Assembly: GCA_004352715.1 (NCBI GenBank) | Contig: SCFE01000010.1 | Coordinates: forward strand, 641,501 to 705,500 | Length of the DNA: 64,000 nucleotides | Source: Hofstenia miamia | Taxonomy: Eukaryota; Xenacoelomorpha; Acoela | Reading direction: 5' to 3' | Part shown: piece by piece, positions 36,235 through 47,734 of the stretch | How the letters are laid out: each line of letters opens with the position of its first letter | Position numbering within the stretch: the first letter of the stretch is position 1 | The notes under the pieces: generated by a model | Told to the model about the DNA's origin: nothing | Database searches by the model: none | Seen by the model: only the letters and a program-made list of their open reading frames with translations | Program-made: the position numbers and the translations under genes

Positions 36235-37090
36235 CATATAACCTTTCTCTTTTTATTTTCTAAGTTTGGTCTGTCTCTTAAATACATATTTTTTAGATAT
36301 CAGACATATGTACATGAGGTTAGAAATATCATTTGTTTTTGTATTCTACATTTGTTATATCCTATCAGTGTATATTTTTTAGACATAAATTTATGTGTAG
36401 GTTAGAAATAGCATTCGACTTTGTATATTCGAAGTTTGGTCTACCCTATAAACGTATATATTTAGATGTAGATGTAAATGGAAGTTAGAAGCAACAATTG
36501 TCTCTGCATGTCTATCCTATAAATGTATATTTTTTGACATAGATGTATGTGTGAGTTAGAAATAATATTCGTCTTTGTATATTCTACGTTTCTCCTATCC
36601 TATAAATGTATATTTTTAGACATAGATATATAAATTGGAATTTAGAAATAATATTCATGTTTGTATATTCTACATTTGTTCTATACTATAAACATATATT
36701 TTTTCGATATATATATATATGGAAGTTAGAAATAACATTCGTGTTTACATATCAGCATTTGTTCTATCTTATAAAGGTATTTTTTTAGATATAGATACAT
36801 ATGCAATTTAGAAATAACATTCGCCTTTGTATATTCTACATTTATTCTATCTAAAAAACGTATATTTTTAGACATAGATGTATGTATATGTATGTGAGAA
36901 ATAACATTTGTATTTGAATATTCTGCATATTTCTATCTTATAAAGGTATATTTTTACATAATGATATAATATAGAATATGGATGTTAGAAATAAAATTAC
37001 TCTTTGTATATTCTAAATTTGTTTTATCGTAAAATATATTTTTGTATACACATAGATACATATGATGGTTAGAACATTCATCTATGTAGA
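36235..37090. repeat. diverged minisatellite, unit about 84 bp, about 10 copies
   Basis: The phrases TTAGAAATA(A/T)CATT, TTTGTATATTCTACATTTGTT, CTAT..TATAAA.GTATATTTTTAGA and CATAGAT.TAT recur. The TTAGAA(A/G) marker falls near 36322, 36404, 36486, 36557, 36641, 36728, 36809, 36893, 36986 and 37079, giving spacings mostly of 82-93. Units differ by many substitutions and small indels, so the array is old. Confidence 0.85.
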
Positions 37091-37560
37091 TAATATGTGT
37101 ATGCAGATTACCAAAGACTGATCAACTTCACTTTAATTTAGCACCTTTGACCCCTAGACGTTGGGGAAAAAAATTTTCATTAATAATTTACAAAGAACAT
37201 TATAAGAAAACGGTATATTTATTTTTTTATTTAATTTATTTAATTCTCTTGTTTTTTTACAATATTCATCTATAATTAGTAAATTAAATAAAACTTCTAT
37301 TTTCTAAATTCCTGAAATTAAAACAGCCTGCTTTTACATTATATATTTTTAACAATGTGATGATAATATTTTTCTTTTGAAGCAGAAATTGTCAAATATT
37401 CTTAGTGCAATTGCTCTTGCTAGCACGTCTGCAATAATCATGAAAAATTGGTAAAATACTAGAGTGCAACAATGTATTATTTGCAAAAAGACTGTCAAAT
37501 TTCATACAATTATGTCCTGTTTGAATATTTAAAACTTATTATTTCATTCAAAATATATTG
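37091..37560. other. AT-rich spacer
   Basis: No gene or repeat unit clearly recognised. Confidence 0.4.
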
Positions 37561-37902
37561 TTACTTAAGTAAGAAATTCATCCAGTTTTTGTTTGAATTT
37601 ACATTAATTCGAAACATATATATTCTTTAAGAATGGATTCATACTTAATGCAGAAATACAAAATAGTTGAGGTATATATTTTAAGTGATGTCACTTACCT
37701 AAATGATAACAGCAATTGAGTTTTATTGATAATCCTTAGCTTACTGTACGAATGTAATATGCTATTTCAATTATATATTTTAGTTTAATAGAAATATAAA
37801 TTTAATGTAATAGTAAGAAACAAAACTAATTTTTTAAAAGATTTAATCAAATTTTTTTCTTTGACAAATCTTCGATTTTCTAAATGGAATTTAATAAAAT
37901 TG

Positions 37903-37904
<2 letters not shown>

Positions 37905-37937
<33 letters not shown>

Positions 37938-38169
37938 NNNNNNNNNNNNNNNNNNNNNNNNNNNNNNNNNNNNNNNNNNNNNNNNNNNNNNNNNNNNNNN
38001 NNNNNNNNNNNNNNNNNNNNNNNNNNNNNNNNNNNNNNNNNNNNNNNNNNNNNNNNNNNNNNNNNNNNNNNNNNNNNNNNNNNNNNNNNNNNNNNNNNNN
38101 NNNNNNNNNNNNNNNNNNNNNNNNNNNNNNNNNNNNNNNNNNNNNNNNNNNNNNNNNNNNNNNNNNNNN
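37905..38169. repeat. (TA)n microsatellite and assembly gap
   Basis: A TA run at 37908-37937 leads into 232 N. Confidence 0.9.
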
Positions 38170-39776
38170 TCAATTATTTTACAACTGCTTTAAAACAGTA
38201 GCATGGAATAAACTGCTCATAGAAAGCCTGTATAGATTCGTTTTATTATTTATTTTTTTGAACTTCTTTTTTAAAACATGTATATTGTTTTAAAGTAGAT
38301 TCCTCTTCAAGACAAAAATAGAACAGTTTTTGCTTAGCTTAAATTTTCTATTATTTGAAACATGTGTATTATTTTAAATAGATTTATGCTTAAAAACGAA
38401 GCACAAAATATTTCAGGTATAAATGTTAATTAATGCCACATTAAATTGATAGAACTTGAGTAAATCCTTAGGCTACGGTACACATTTAATATATGATTTC
38501 AATTTTGATATTGTAAATGTCTACAATTAGTATAATAAAGTTTAAGTTTCATTGATTTTCTAAATGGAATTTCATGAAAATTTTAATATTCAGAAAATAT
38601 TCATTATTAAAAAAGTAATGATGACTTATGTTATAGAAAGATATGCAGAATAAAAAAGAAAAGACAAGATATTAATAATCTTACTTAATCAATCTTTTCT
38701 TCTTTTACTAATATCATATTAGTAATATTGCATTGTTAGTAACATAATGGCAGAATGGTTCATTATAGAACTCAGCAAATTAGTGCTTATAGCATTTTGT
38801 ATTTAGAAATAAGATTTTACATGAAAATTATGAATAAAATGAAATGAACTGGCGTGTCGGAAGATGATATAACTTTTAATTTTTAAAATGATAAAAGTAA
38901 CATAGAGTGGTTTGAAATATATACTAAACTCATTGCTTTATATTTTATTACTTAATAGTAACAAAATTTAATAATATATCTTACTTTATTTCTTGCTCTT
39001 TTCTGCTAAAAATCATATTTTTATTAATGTGTGTTAATAACATAATAGCAGAATTATTTATTATAAAATACAAATATTTACTGTTCATAGCCTTTTATAT
39101 TTCGAGAAGGGATTAGATTAAAAGTTGCAATTTATTTTGAAGTAACCATTATTAAGACTATTTTTTACATAAGTCTTTTATTAAGGGGGTGTAAAATGGT
39201 TCAATCACTCTGAAATTGTAACAAAATGCATAATGAGCTCTAAGACTAGCTAAATATGAATAATAAATTGTCAGTAAAATATGTGTTAGTACTACCTCTG
39301 AAAATTATTCATAAAATATTTTGAGCAAAGATATTGACGTAATTTTTTTCAGAAAATAGATGAAACTAAATTTCATGCAATAAACATTTACCGTGAGTTT
39401 TCAGCTATTCACAATCTTTATTTTTTATAGAATATGTGGCTGGGTGAAATTTGGCACCCCTCTCAATAAAAATATGGTTAATAAATTGAATGAAATGAGC
39501 TAGCGAGTAATAAGATGGTATAACTTATAATTTACAAAAAGACAAAAGTAACAAAGTTATTTGAAATACTAGTAAATTCGTAATATCTGCTAAATTCAGT
39601 ACATCATGTTTTAATAACCAATAGATAGAAAATGAAAAGATATATCTTACTTTACTTTGCCTTCCTTTTTACTAAAATCATAATGGTAAGAATGCATTGT
39701 TAATAATAATAATATTAATAACATTATAGTAAGATCGTTAATTATAGAACTTCAACTATAATTTATTGTCCATACA

Positions 39777-40020
39777 GTGGAAAAACGCAAGGGGGACATG
39801 GTCGAATGTCCGCGTCCGATTTTCAAAATTTATTATTGACTAAATAACAAATTTTCTGTAAAAATTTCAAAAAATTAAAAATTATTGCCTTGAAATGCAT
39901 TTTTAGGGTATGTATTATTAATATTTTAACATTTTTTTTCGGGATTTTCTTCTGCTCTTAGTAGCTCCTTAATCACTACTAGATATCCCTCGTTAGAAAA
40001 TTCTGCGTGCACGCCACTCT
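39777..40020 (+). mobile_element. GTGGCG-family MITE-like copy 5
   Basis: Left end CAGTGGAAAAACGCAAGGGG, right end TCTGCGTGCACGCCACT; interior as in the other copies (GGACATGG..ATGTCC..TTTTCAAAATTTATTATT..CTTGAAATGCATTTTTAGGG..). The best-preserved right end of the family in this window. No 8-bp target duplication could be matched. Confidence 0.7.
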
Positions 40021-41275
40021 TTTTAGAAATAGCTTAAACTTATATATTGAATTAAATGAACTGAGGTGTACGAAGATAATAAAATTTATTATAACTTAAG
40101 ATAAAAGCAACACAGTGTTTAGACACTTGTAAATATTTACTATCTACTAAACTCATTTCTTCATTTTTCACTAATTAGTAAATACGAAATTTACATACCT
40201 AAATATATCTCACCATTTGTGGTGCCTCGTTTGAATTCTAAAATCATATTCATAAGAATGAATTGTATATAATTGTAAGATAGTTTAGAATAAGTGTTCA
40301 TCATATTTCTGTTTATAGCATTTTGACNATGTTAGGCTATAGAGTGCTATGCATAGCATATGCAATGTAGAAAATTAATGTATTCATAGGTAGCAGACTT
40401 ACATTTCGGTTACAAAATTTCAAAATAAATGACTCGGTGACTCGAATAACCTGTTTTTTAGAATTTAAAACGTTGCTTGGAGGCCTTTGCTAAAACAAAA
40501 ATTACATACCCATATATATCTCACCATTAGTGGTGCCTCGTGTGAATTCTAAAATCATATTCGTAAGAATTAATTGTATATAATTGTAAAATAGTTTAGA
40601 ATAAGTGTTTTTTCTATTTCTGTTTATAGCATTTTGACCTTAAAGATTGAAATAACTTTAATTAGCAGTGTACTTTTTAATAATTATAAATAAATATAAA
40701 GATTTGTCATATTTAACATAATTTGAAATAAAAAACAGAAAAGAATAACATATGCAAGTTTAAAACTATTTTAGTTAAATTAATAATGTAAGTCTATTAA
40801 AATAATAACTTTTATAAATTATCTTTTACTTCACAGCAAACCAGTCCATATGTGAATGCTTCGAACATCTAAAAATTATTTAAATAAATAAATTTTGTAT
40901 AAACTAAACAAAAATTTTGATCATTAATATGTGTTCCTTCTTATGATACCACTGGGGTGTGAATCAAGTAAAAAACGTCAGAAATTTACTTAAGTCAAGA
41001 ATTTTAATCAATAACAAATTGCTGTAAATTACAATTTGTAAAATTCAACAAATTTTTGTTTACCAAATATGAAAATATTTAATGAACTATTGTGACAATG
41101 TTAGGCTATAGAGTGCTATGCATATGCAATGTAGAAAGTTAATGTAGTCATTGCTAGCAGACTTACATTCGGGTCACAAAATTTCAAAATAAATGACTCG
41201 GTGATTCGAATAACCTGCTTTTTTAGAATTTAAAACGTTGCTTGGAGGCCTTTGCTAAAAGTATAATTGCATAGA

Positions 41276-42515
41276 CATTGACAAGTTCAACAGATCACGA
41301 TGGTTTTCTGCTATATTCGAAATCGTCACCTCGCATTATAAGCAGGGGTCTTATTATGTGCACTATTGTTTTTGATTAAAATATTAAAAAATAAATAAGA
41401 GCACTTTCCAATGTTAAAAAGTAACTTATTGCAATAAGTGCACATATTTTTCACTATATATGTATATCGTGTATACATACGTATATAATATTGATAATGG
41501 AATGAAATATTATAGAAAATTTAAAAGATCATGCTTTCAATAACAAAAATAAAAGAACAAAATCCATGTAATCCACGAAAATATCTTTATAGCCTTTTTA
41601 GAAGGTAATGCTAATGAAGTTTGATTTGATGATAATACTGATATTGGTCCTTGAGAAGAAAGTTTTTCAAACTTTGAATAGCAGCATGTAATATGATTTG
41701 TGTAGCCTGTCTTTTTGTTGTGCTTGTTCTTAACTCCAAATCGACATTTGAAAATGCTAGTCTCGATATTGGATAGTAGCCAACTATTGATTTATTAGAG
41801 AACTTCGTTACTAGAGACATAATTCTTTACTCTGCAAAAATTAATGCAATTTAAAGTGATTTCCCGATGGTCGTAAAATTGAAATTTCACGTTATTAGAG
41901 TTCCTTTGATTGAAGTTCTCAAATTTTATCCACTTTTACAAAAATAAGTTTAGTTGCTACACTTAATAAGTGCACTATTAATTTAGTCAAAAATACACCT
42001 ATACACTTATTAAAGTGTACTTATTTTTCAAGCACTTAATTTTTTTAACACCCCTGATTATAAGCACATGTTTCTAACATCGTCCATAATTGTCCATGTG
42101 AAATAAAAAACTATCGAAATACTTCTATTTGCAAATATATATTAAGTTTAATAATTTAACCCCATTCTATTTCTGGCAAAATTTGGACTCAGTTAAATTC
42201 TTCTATTGTAGAGTAAACAATAAATTTTTAATGTTTCAACGTAGTTTTTTAATCGTAGCTATAATAACAACAGATGTTTTTGATATGTAATTTTTTACGC
42301 AAAACAAACGAAAATCAACATGAAAACCTCTGAATCCATTAAAAATATTTAAGGCACACATGACATTTGTGTAATTCAATGATTACATAATAATAAGGCA
42401 GACTTTACTAAGATGAGCCTTTTTTCAATAATTTGTTTACATAAATGTGAACCGACGACCCAGTGGCACTAAGCAAAAAATTGACCAGCCCTTAAATCCA
42501 TGACCCGCAGCCCTA
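41276..42515. other. intergenic, no gene recognised
   Basis: AT-rich; a 69-codon minus-strand frame at 41611-41820 shows no family resemblance. Confidence 0.45.
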
Positions 42516-42790
42516 GTTGCAACCAGTGTTGTAGTGGAGGGGGAACGCAGGGGAACACCGTTCCCACACTTCGATGTAGTGGGGGAACGCGTTCCCCCAG
42601 GGCTGGGATGGATCCCCTCCACCAGCATTTTCAAAATCATTATATAAATACTCAGAAAATTGCAAAGTTTTTTCAAATTACTAAATTATGCAGTTAAAGT
42701 ATCAAATCCTCTTAAAAAATGGAGGAAAAGGCTACACATTTGCACCAAACTCATTGCAAGCAGCAATGCTGAATGAGAAAGAGGATTCAG

Positions 42791-42960
42791 CTCAATGAAT
42801 TTAACATACGCAACCGACTACTTACAACTACTGTTTCATCACTGATGTTCATTAAATTGACCGGACCACTATTGCGATTGTGGAAATGTGATATATAAAG
42901 TCCTGGCTTCGCTCCCATTGCGCTGCAAATGACACGCAAACTAAAGCTCACAAAGATACA
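42791..42960 (+). pseudogene. hAT transposase C-terminal (dimerisation) domain fragment
   Basis: The + frame reads LNEFNIRNRLLTTTVSSLMF then KLTGPLLRLWKCDI and a stop; after a frame change SWLRSHCAANDT follows. This fits the family pattern of an arginine-rich helix, then LM.I...GP....W....Y...WL. Catalytic regions are absent, so it is dead. Confidence 0.7.
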
Positions 42961-43125
42961 AAAGAAAATGAAGAGAGCACCTCATTGCTATGGAGCTATA
43001 TTTAGAACCCTGCAACATATCCCAGTCAGCGTAGTTAAGACAATATGGTTTTTGTTAATATTGGCATTTGTTTGTATATTTATATTTCAATAAATATAAA
43101 TTTCAATATTTCGTTTTTGCATTAG

Positions 43126-43951
43126 CAGGCGCGTATCGAGAATTTCTAAAAGGGGTGGCCCAATTCTTATCAGAGACATATAGGTCTACAGTCGCGGCCA
43201 CTGGATTAGCATCACATAATGCTAAAAGTATATTTTCATTCATCCAAGCAATTCATTATAATTGCAGATGAATCGGATGATGAGTGGCATGATGAATTGT
43301 GCGAGAGTGGTTGGACAACCACTTTCCTAACATGTAGATGGGTCGCAGAGGCCCCATCGATTGGCCTGCACGGTCTCTGGACCTGACCATACCCGACTTT
43401 TTTCTGTGAGACTTACTAAAGAACAAAGTTTATGGCAGCAACCCACGCACTATGGACGATCTAAAGAATGCTATTACCGAAGAAATTCGTGCCACAGCAT
43501 TAGATTTGATGAACAAGGTGTGCCGGTCTGTTCTTAACTGGATTAACAAATGTATTGAATATGATGGTCATCATTTTGAACATTTGCTATTAACACTTTC
43601 TTCTTTTATGATTAATCGTTTTGGACATTATAACCTCAGTAAGTTGTTTTAGATTCGCTACACTGTATATTCTACTTTCAATGATTCGTTTTTTGATTCC
43701 TACCCTTATGAATAAAGTTAGATATCTCGTAAAATGAAGCGTCTGGTTACTTTTGTTACACCCTGTATAATAAATAAACCAAAAAGACAGACGGAGGTAA
43801 TAAAAATAACATGAAATACTACTTTTTTGCACTTTATGTCAAACAAAAAGATTGTTCATCAATACATCGATCAGATCATATGAGAATGAATTGAAATTGG
43901 CCCAAAGGGGGGGGGGTTCCAGGTGCAAGGCCCTCTCTAAATACGCCCCTG
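43126..43951 (+). mobile_element. second hAT-like element nested in the first, with perfect 8-bp target duplication
   Basis: Termini CAGGCGCGTATCGAGAATTT (left) and the complement of CAGGGGCGTATTTAGAGAGG (right). Flanks TGCATTAG at 43118-43125 and 43952-43959 are identical. Its body holds the mariner remnant described separately, so three transposon layers are stacked here. Confidence 0.9.
43290..43767 (+). pseudogene. mariner element, 3' half with transposase C-terminus and right terminal repeat
   Basis: Frame from about 43320 reads MGRRGPIDWPARSLDLTI then PDFFL, a stop, then DLLKNKVYGSNPRTMDDLKN and onward to DGHHFEHLL. This is the C-terminal catalytic part of a mariner-type transposase with the third catalytic Asp region. 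The 3' end is TTTTGTTACACCCTGTA at 43751-43767, the complement of the TACAGGGTGT mariner terminus. The 5' half is missing and the frame carries stops, so it is inactive. Confidence 0.85.
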
Positions 43952-44045
43952 TGCATTAGCAAAATTTGAAGGGAGGGGAACACATATACTATGAAAAAGG
44001 GTATTCCCCCACTTAAAATTTTAGGACTACACCACTGGTTGCAAC

Positions 44046-44685
44046 TCTGATTGCTAGTAATAATTGCTATTTGCTATTCCACTAAAACAAATTTTTTACA
44101 AATTGTAAAAACATTCTACGCCTGTATTAAAATTAAATTAAATAAATTACTAGAATATAAAAGCTTACTATTGTTAGCGGGAAAAAATTCAGTGGTAAAA
44201 CTGTAAGATAATTAAATTTCTTTTGCACATATGCATTTGAATTATTAACAACAGAAATTTTAATTAAATTTAATTGATTTGGAAATTTGAAAGTTAAATA
44301 ATTATAACTGTAAGAAGAAAAACATTATTGTTAAATAGCAAATTTGACATATACATATATTTCTTTTCTGAAATAATATAAATAATTAGAACTGTATTAA
44401 GTATTCTCTCGTTTATCGAAAGTAGATTAATTGCTTTGGCGCGCATATAATAAAATATCACAATTTTAGACCAGATGGCATAGTTAATAAGAGACATATA
44501 TTGTAATTTTATATATATATATATCATGGAGAAAGATGCTTTTTTATGTTCTTAATAAGTTTGTAAGCTTAATACATGTATATTAACGTGAAACTTTAAA
44601 AATATGTTATTGTTGTTAAAAAAATATTATCTAGATTACGAAAATATGATGTTGATATGCATATCAAGGGTACAAATTCATTGGT
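44046..44685. other. AT-rich spacer
   Basis: No gene or element recognised; a short (TA)n run near 44508-44524. Confidence 0.45.
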
Positions 44686-44689
44686 TCCA

Positions 44690-45625
44690 AATTCATATAG
44701 ACCTATTTGTTTTGGTTCTAGTTAGCATTGAAAGTTTATTTAACTTCAACATTTTTAAAATCTATTGTTCTGAATTTTAAGGGGTGCTTAGATAAAGTTG
44801 CTTCATTAAGGCAACACGCTTTAGTAGTAAATTTTATAAAGAATACTTCGAGTTTTTTTATACTTGATTGGAGTTGTACATTAAATTCAAGTTTTAATTA
44901 AGAAACGAAGAATACAATTTATTTATTTACACTTAAATTTGCATAAAATATCTAATGCAATGCCACAATTGACTTTAAAAGATGAATGAACATTTATAAA
45001 TTATAACAACAGTAGTGTTGTAAGACAGCAATCCTCTATATAGCTGATTGTGTGCTATATCTTAAAAGAGTAAATGGAGACTCATTAACAAAATTTCGAA
45101 TTTTACCAAATCAAAATATTCTTCCATTGAAAAAATTATAGACTCTAGAGGAATTCAATACATCACCGATTATGAAATTATGGTCCAAATCACAATTGGG
45201 TTTCAGAAAAGATCACTCAACATCAGACGCGCTTATACAAATGACAGAAAATGGCGAACATTATTAGATTCTAATAAATTTGTTGCGATTGCCTGTCTAT
45301 ACCACTAAAAATTTTTCGATTTTATTAATCATGAGATATTGTGTAACATCAGACGGTAGTTGTTGTTATTTATCGGCCAGATCACGCGCTTTTCGTGTTG
45401 ACTAGTTGTTTTCATGTTTGTAAATATTGTAATTACGCATTGAATATAAGACACCCAAGCATCTGTAACTAGAGAAATAGTTTAACCGTGTTCTCTTGTT
45501 CGCTAGAATCACACAGCGACCTTCTACTTTGACACTAAGCCCTCTGGCAAAGTTCTGTCTAGATTCAACCCAGTGATTCTACAATATTCATAAAAAATTA
45601 AAAAATATTGGTTTTTTCTCTTTAC
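44690..45625 (+). pseudogene. LINE reverse-transcriptase fragment interrupted by a solo LTR
   Basis: A readable piece at 45188-45250 gives SQLGFRKDHSTSDALIQMTE, the classic QFGFR..HST block of LINE RT. Then LLDSNKFVAIACL and DFINHEI follow with frame changes (family: DFSKAFD.INH.IL). After the 243-bp insertion at 45341-45583 the coding sense resumes as FIKN..KIL. NSYRPICF near 44690-44710 may be the upstream RT block. There are many stops. Confidence 0.75.
45341..45583. mobile_element. probable solo LTR (243 bp) with 5-bp target duplication
   Basis: Flanked by ATATT at 45336-45340 and 45584-45588. Begins (G)TGTAAC and ends CTACA, i.e. close to the TG...CA ends of LTRs. It interrupts a LINE reverse transcriptase exactly at the repeated pentamer, which proves it is an insertion. 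No gag or pol adjoins it, so it is read as a solo LTR left by recombination. The extra leading G leaves the exact 5' base uncertain. Confidence 0.7.
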
Positions 45626-46200
45626 AGTGCTCTCTATCCCATTGACCAGCACATCAAATGCTGAAATACTGCGACACCCATTTCTTTTACAGCGAAATAT
45701 GCTTCACCCCCGGCAACAGAGTAATCACATCAATTCTTCATCATATTCAAGCATTGCCTCTACTCCAATGAACACAGAACTTACCCCACATTATGTCAGC
45801 CGCATACGACATATCATTAACAATGGTAGGATTTTTTAAGATTATAATTGTAATGCTAATATTTCTCAGACTATTGCTAGCAAACTTTCTCTATCACAAT
45901 ACAACCTACTGTCAAAAATTGCTAAATACTAATTTTAGTAAGCTCTCTAGATCTAAAGACAAATAGGAATTGTCAATAATCTTCAGAACTGCAATAAATA
46001 TTCTGAAGATTGTGTAAATTGCATAAAGAACGAAAATGTGGAAAGCATTAGTATAAGTGTTATTGCATTTAACATTGAATTAATTCATCTAGGAAAGTAC
46101 AAGGTCGATTATAACCCTCTGCAATTTAGAAATCACAGAAATGGTGTTAAGGCGAATCAATTTTCTTCAGATATGTAACAAGGCAGGAAATTTTCAAAGC
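45626..46200 (+). other. unassigned, probably LINE-derived
   Basis: A 70-codon frame from 45627 (Ser/Thr/His-rich) is followed by broken frames. It may be the ORF1 or 5' part of the LINE that follows; no domain is recognised. Confidence 0.3.
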
Positions 46201-46204
46201 ATAA

Positions 46205-47590
46205 TTCTAAAAAATCTTGTGTCCCATGGGAAATTCCAATTTGCGCATTAAAAAATTTGCTCCTCAAATTATGTGTCCTTTAAATTTTATAATTAACTCT
46301 TGTATTAAAACAAACTCCTTCTCGACACAGTTAAAATTAGCAAATGTAACTCCCTGTTACAAAGGACAATACTATAAATATCAATTATCGACCAATATCA
46401 ATCTTCTTTTAGTAAAATCATGGAAAAACTACTTTTTCAACAAATTAATCTATATCTTTCAAAAAACAATATTTTATCAAATACACAATTTGGATTCCCG
46501 AAATTGCATTCAACATCTGAAAAATGAAGGGCTTCTTTAGGCTATAATGAATTTTTAAGAATAGCTCGCTTAGATCTTACTAAAGCATTCGATTCAATTA
46601 ATCACAACCTTTTAAAAAATTTAGAACGCTTTGGTTTTGAAATTAATTAGAAGCTATTTAAGTAAACGTTGTCAAAGAGTTAAGTTCAAAGGGATTTTTT
46701 CAAGATGGGGAAAATTATACAAAGGGGTTCCACAGGGCACACTGATAGCACCGTTACTTTTTACAATATATATATATATATATATAAAAAGTTGTAATAA
46801 GCCAAGACCGCAATGAAGTTCAATATGCTGATGACACTTGTATTTTCACAAGTGGGACATCACTTAAAAAAACGAATAAAAACTTAGAAAAAAGTTTATG
46901 TGATTTACATAACTTATTTCAAAATGCTTAAATTTAACAACCTTATTCAATCCATACAAAAAATTACAATTCAATGTTAAATATGGTTATTGACGCTAAA
47001 ATGGAAGAAATGTTGATGAATGCATTGGTTATGATACAATTTAGATATTGTTGTTTTTTAATGGAATTGGTGAAAGCTCATTATCTAAAAAAATCGCTTC
47101 TCCAATTCGATGGGCAAACAAGGTACATATTTCAATTGATATTATTCCCTCATCAAACTCTGTAACATCATTAACAGACGTATGCCGTATGATAAAGTAG
47201 AATATCCTTCTTCTCACAGTAATTTAATAAGTAAACGCACTTGTATATTAGAGAAAGTAAAATTTAAAAAAGTTTTCTTGAAAAATTCATTTATAAATTC
47301 TGCAATAGAAATCTGGAATGATCTTCCAATTAAAGTTAAACAACTGAGAGAAAGATGTAAATTGAAATCTGAAATTAGTACATATCTGACTTCACATTAT
47401 ATTACAGAAATTGGTAAATCAGCATGGAAACGATACACATTTCACAAGAAATGGCACAAGTGCTAACAATAGTCTGATCAATACTGTCCTAATTATATCT
47501 ATTTTATTTGTATAATATTTATTTTTTCTATTTTGTTGTTCTATACCTTATTCTTTGTTTTCTTTATTATTTTATTTTTTGTTTATTAAT
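46205..47590 (+). pseudogene. LINE reverse transcriptase, near-complete length but decayed (CR1/Jockey type)
   Basis: RT blocks in order: KFAPQIMCPLNFIINSCIK with LKLANVTPCYK (46250-46360); a broken YRPISI-like region; LDLTKAFDSINHNLLKNLER (46570-46625); RSYLSKRCQRVKFKG and YKGVPQGTLIAPLLFTIYI (46650-46780); QYADDT-like catalytic box near 46815-46840 in a shifted frame; and a C-terminal NSFINSAIEIWNDLPIKVKQ (47280-47345). Several frameshifts, and a (TA)n run at 46770-46786 inside the coding region, show it is inactive. The tail 47590-47715 carries a 3' UTR like the ones at 26.6 and 49.0 kb but ends in (TTC)n. Confidence 0.85.
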
Positions 47591-47659
47591 TTGTTAATGG
47601 CGCAATTATTGTAGTAGTATCAGCAACAGTTGAATGTAATAGTTAAGACTGTTACACTA

Positions 47660-47712
47660 ATAAAGATTTCTTCTTCTTCTTCTTCTTTTTCTTTTTCTTC
47701 TTCTTCAGTAAC
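47660..47712 (+). repeat. (TTC)n microsatellite
   Basis: About 40 bases of TTC/TTTTC repeats following AATAAAGATT, the 3' tail of the upstream LINE. Confidence 0.85.
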
Positions 47713-47734
47713 AGACGTCAGCGAATCAAGTAAA

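Larger units (their letters stand above)
37560..41275. repeat. decayed long-period repeat array (unit about 310 bp), interrupted
   Basis: A conserved block (ATATATCTTACTTTA..CTTTTACTAAAATCATATT..TAAGAATGCATTGTTA..ATAGCATTTTGTATTT) recurs near 38680, 38975, 39640, 40200 and 40515. A second block (TTTCTAAATGGAATTT preceded by a CTTAGGCTACGG..GATTTCAATTTT segment) is present twice, near 37700-37905 and 38460-38575. A third, CAATGTTAGGCTATAGAGTGCTATGCAT..., is present twice (40325-40490 and 41094-41260). The interval holding a 240-bp MITE at 39.8 kb is longer by about that amount. A gap at 37938-38169 sits in a (TA)n run. Confidence 0.75.
42524..44037 (+). mobile_element. hAT transposon remnant with perfect 8-bp target duplication
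   Basis: Termini CAGTGTTGTAGTGGAGGGGG (left) and the complement of CAGTGGTGTAGTCCTAAAAT (right). Flanks GTTGCAAC at 42516-42523 and 44038-44045 are identical, as hAT insertion produces. Inside, 42791-42895 encodes part of the hAT C-terminal dimerisation region. The element is 1514 bp because a second hAT element (43126-43951) has inserted in it; without that it is about 690 bp. Confidence 0.92.

Noticed and set aside
42437-42697. Frames of 65-79 codons on both strands rich in Pro/Ser/Thr/Gly
   Set aside because: They fall on the GC-rich terminal repeats of the outer hAT element.
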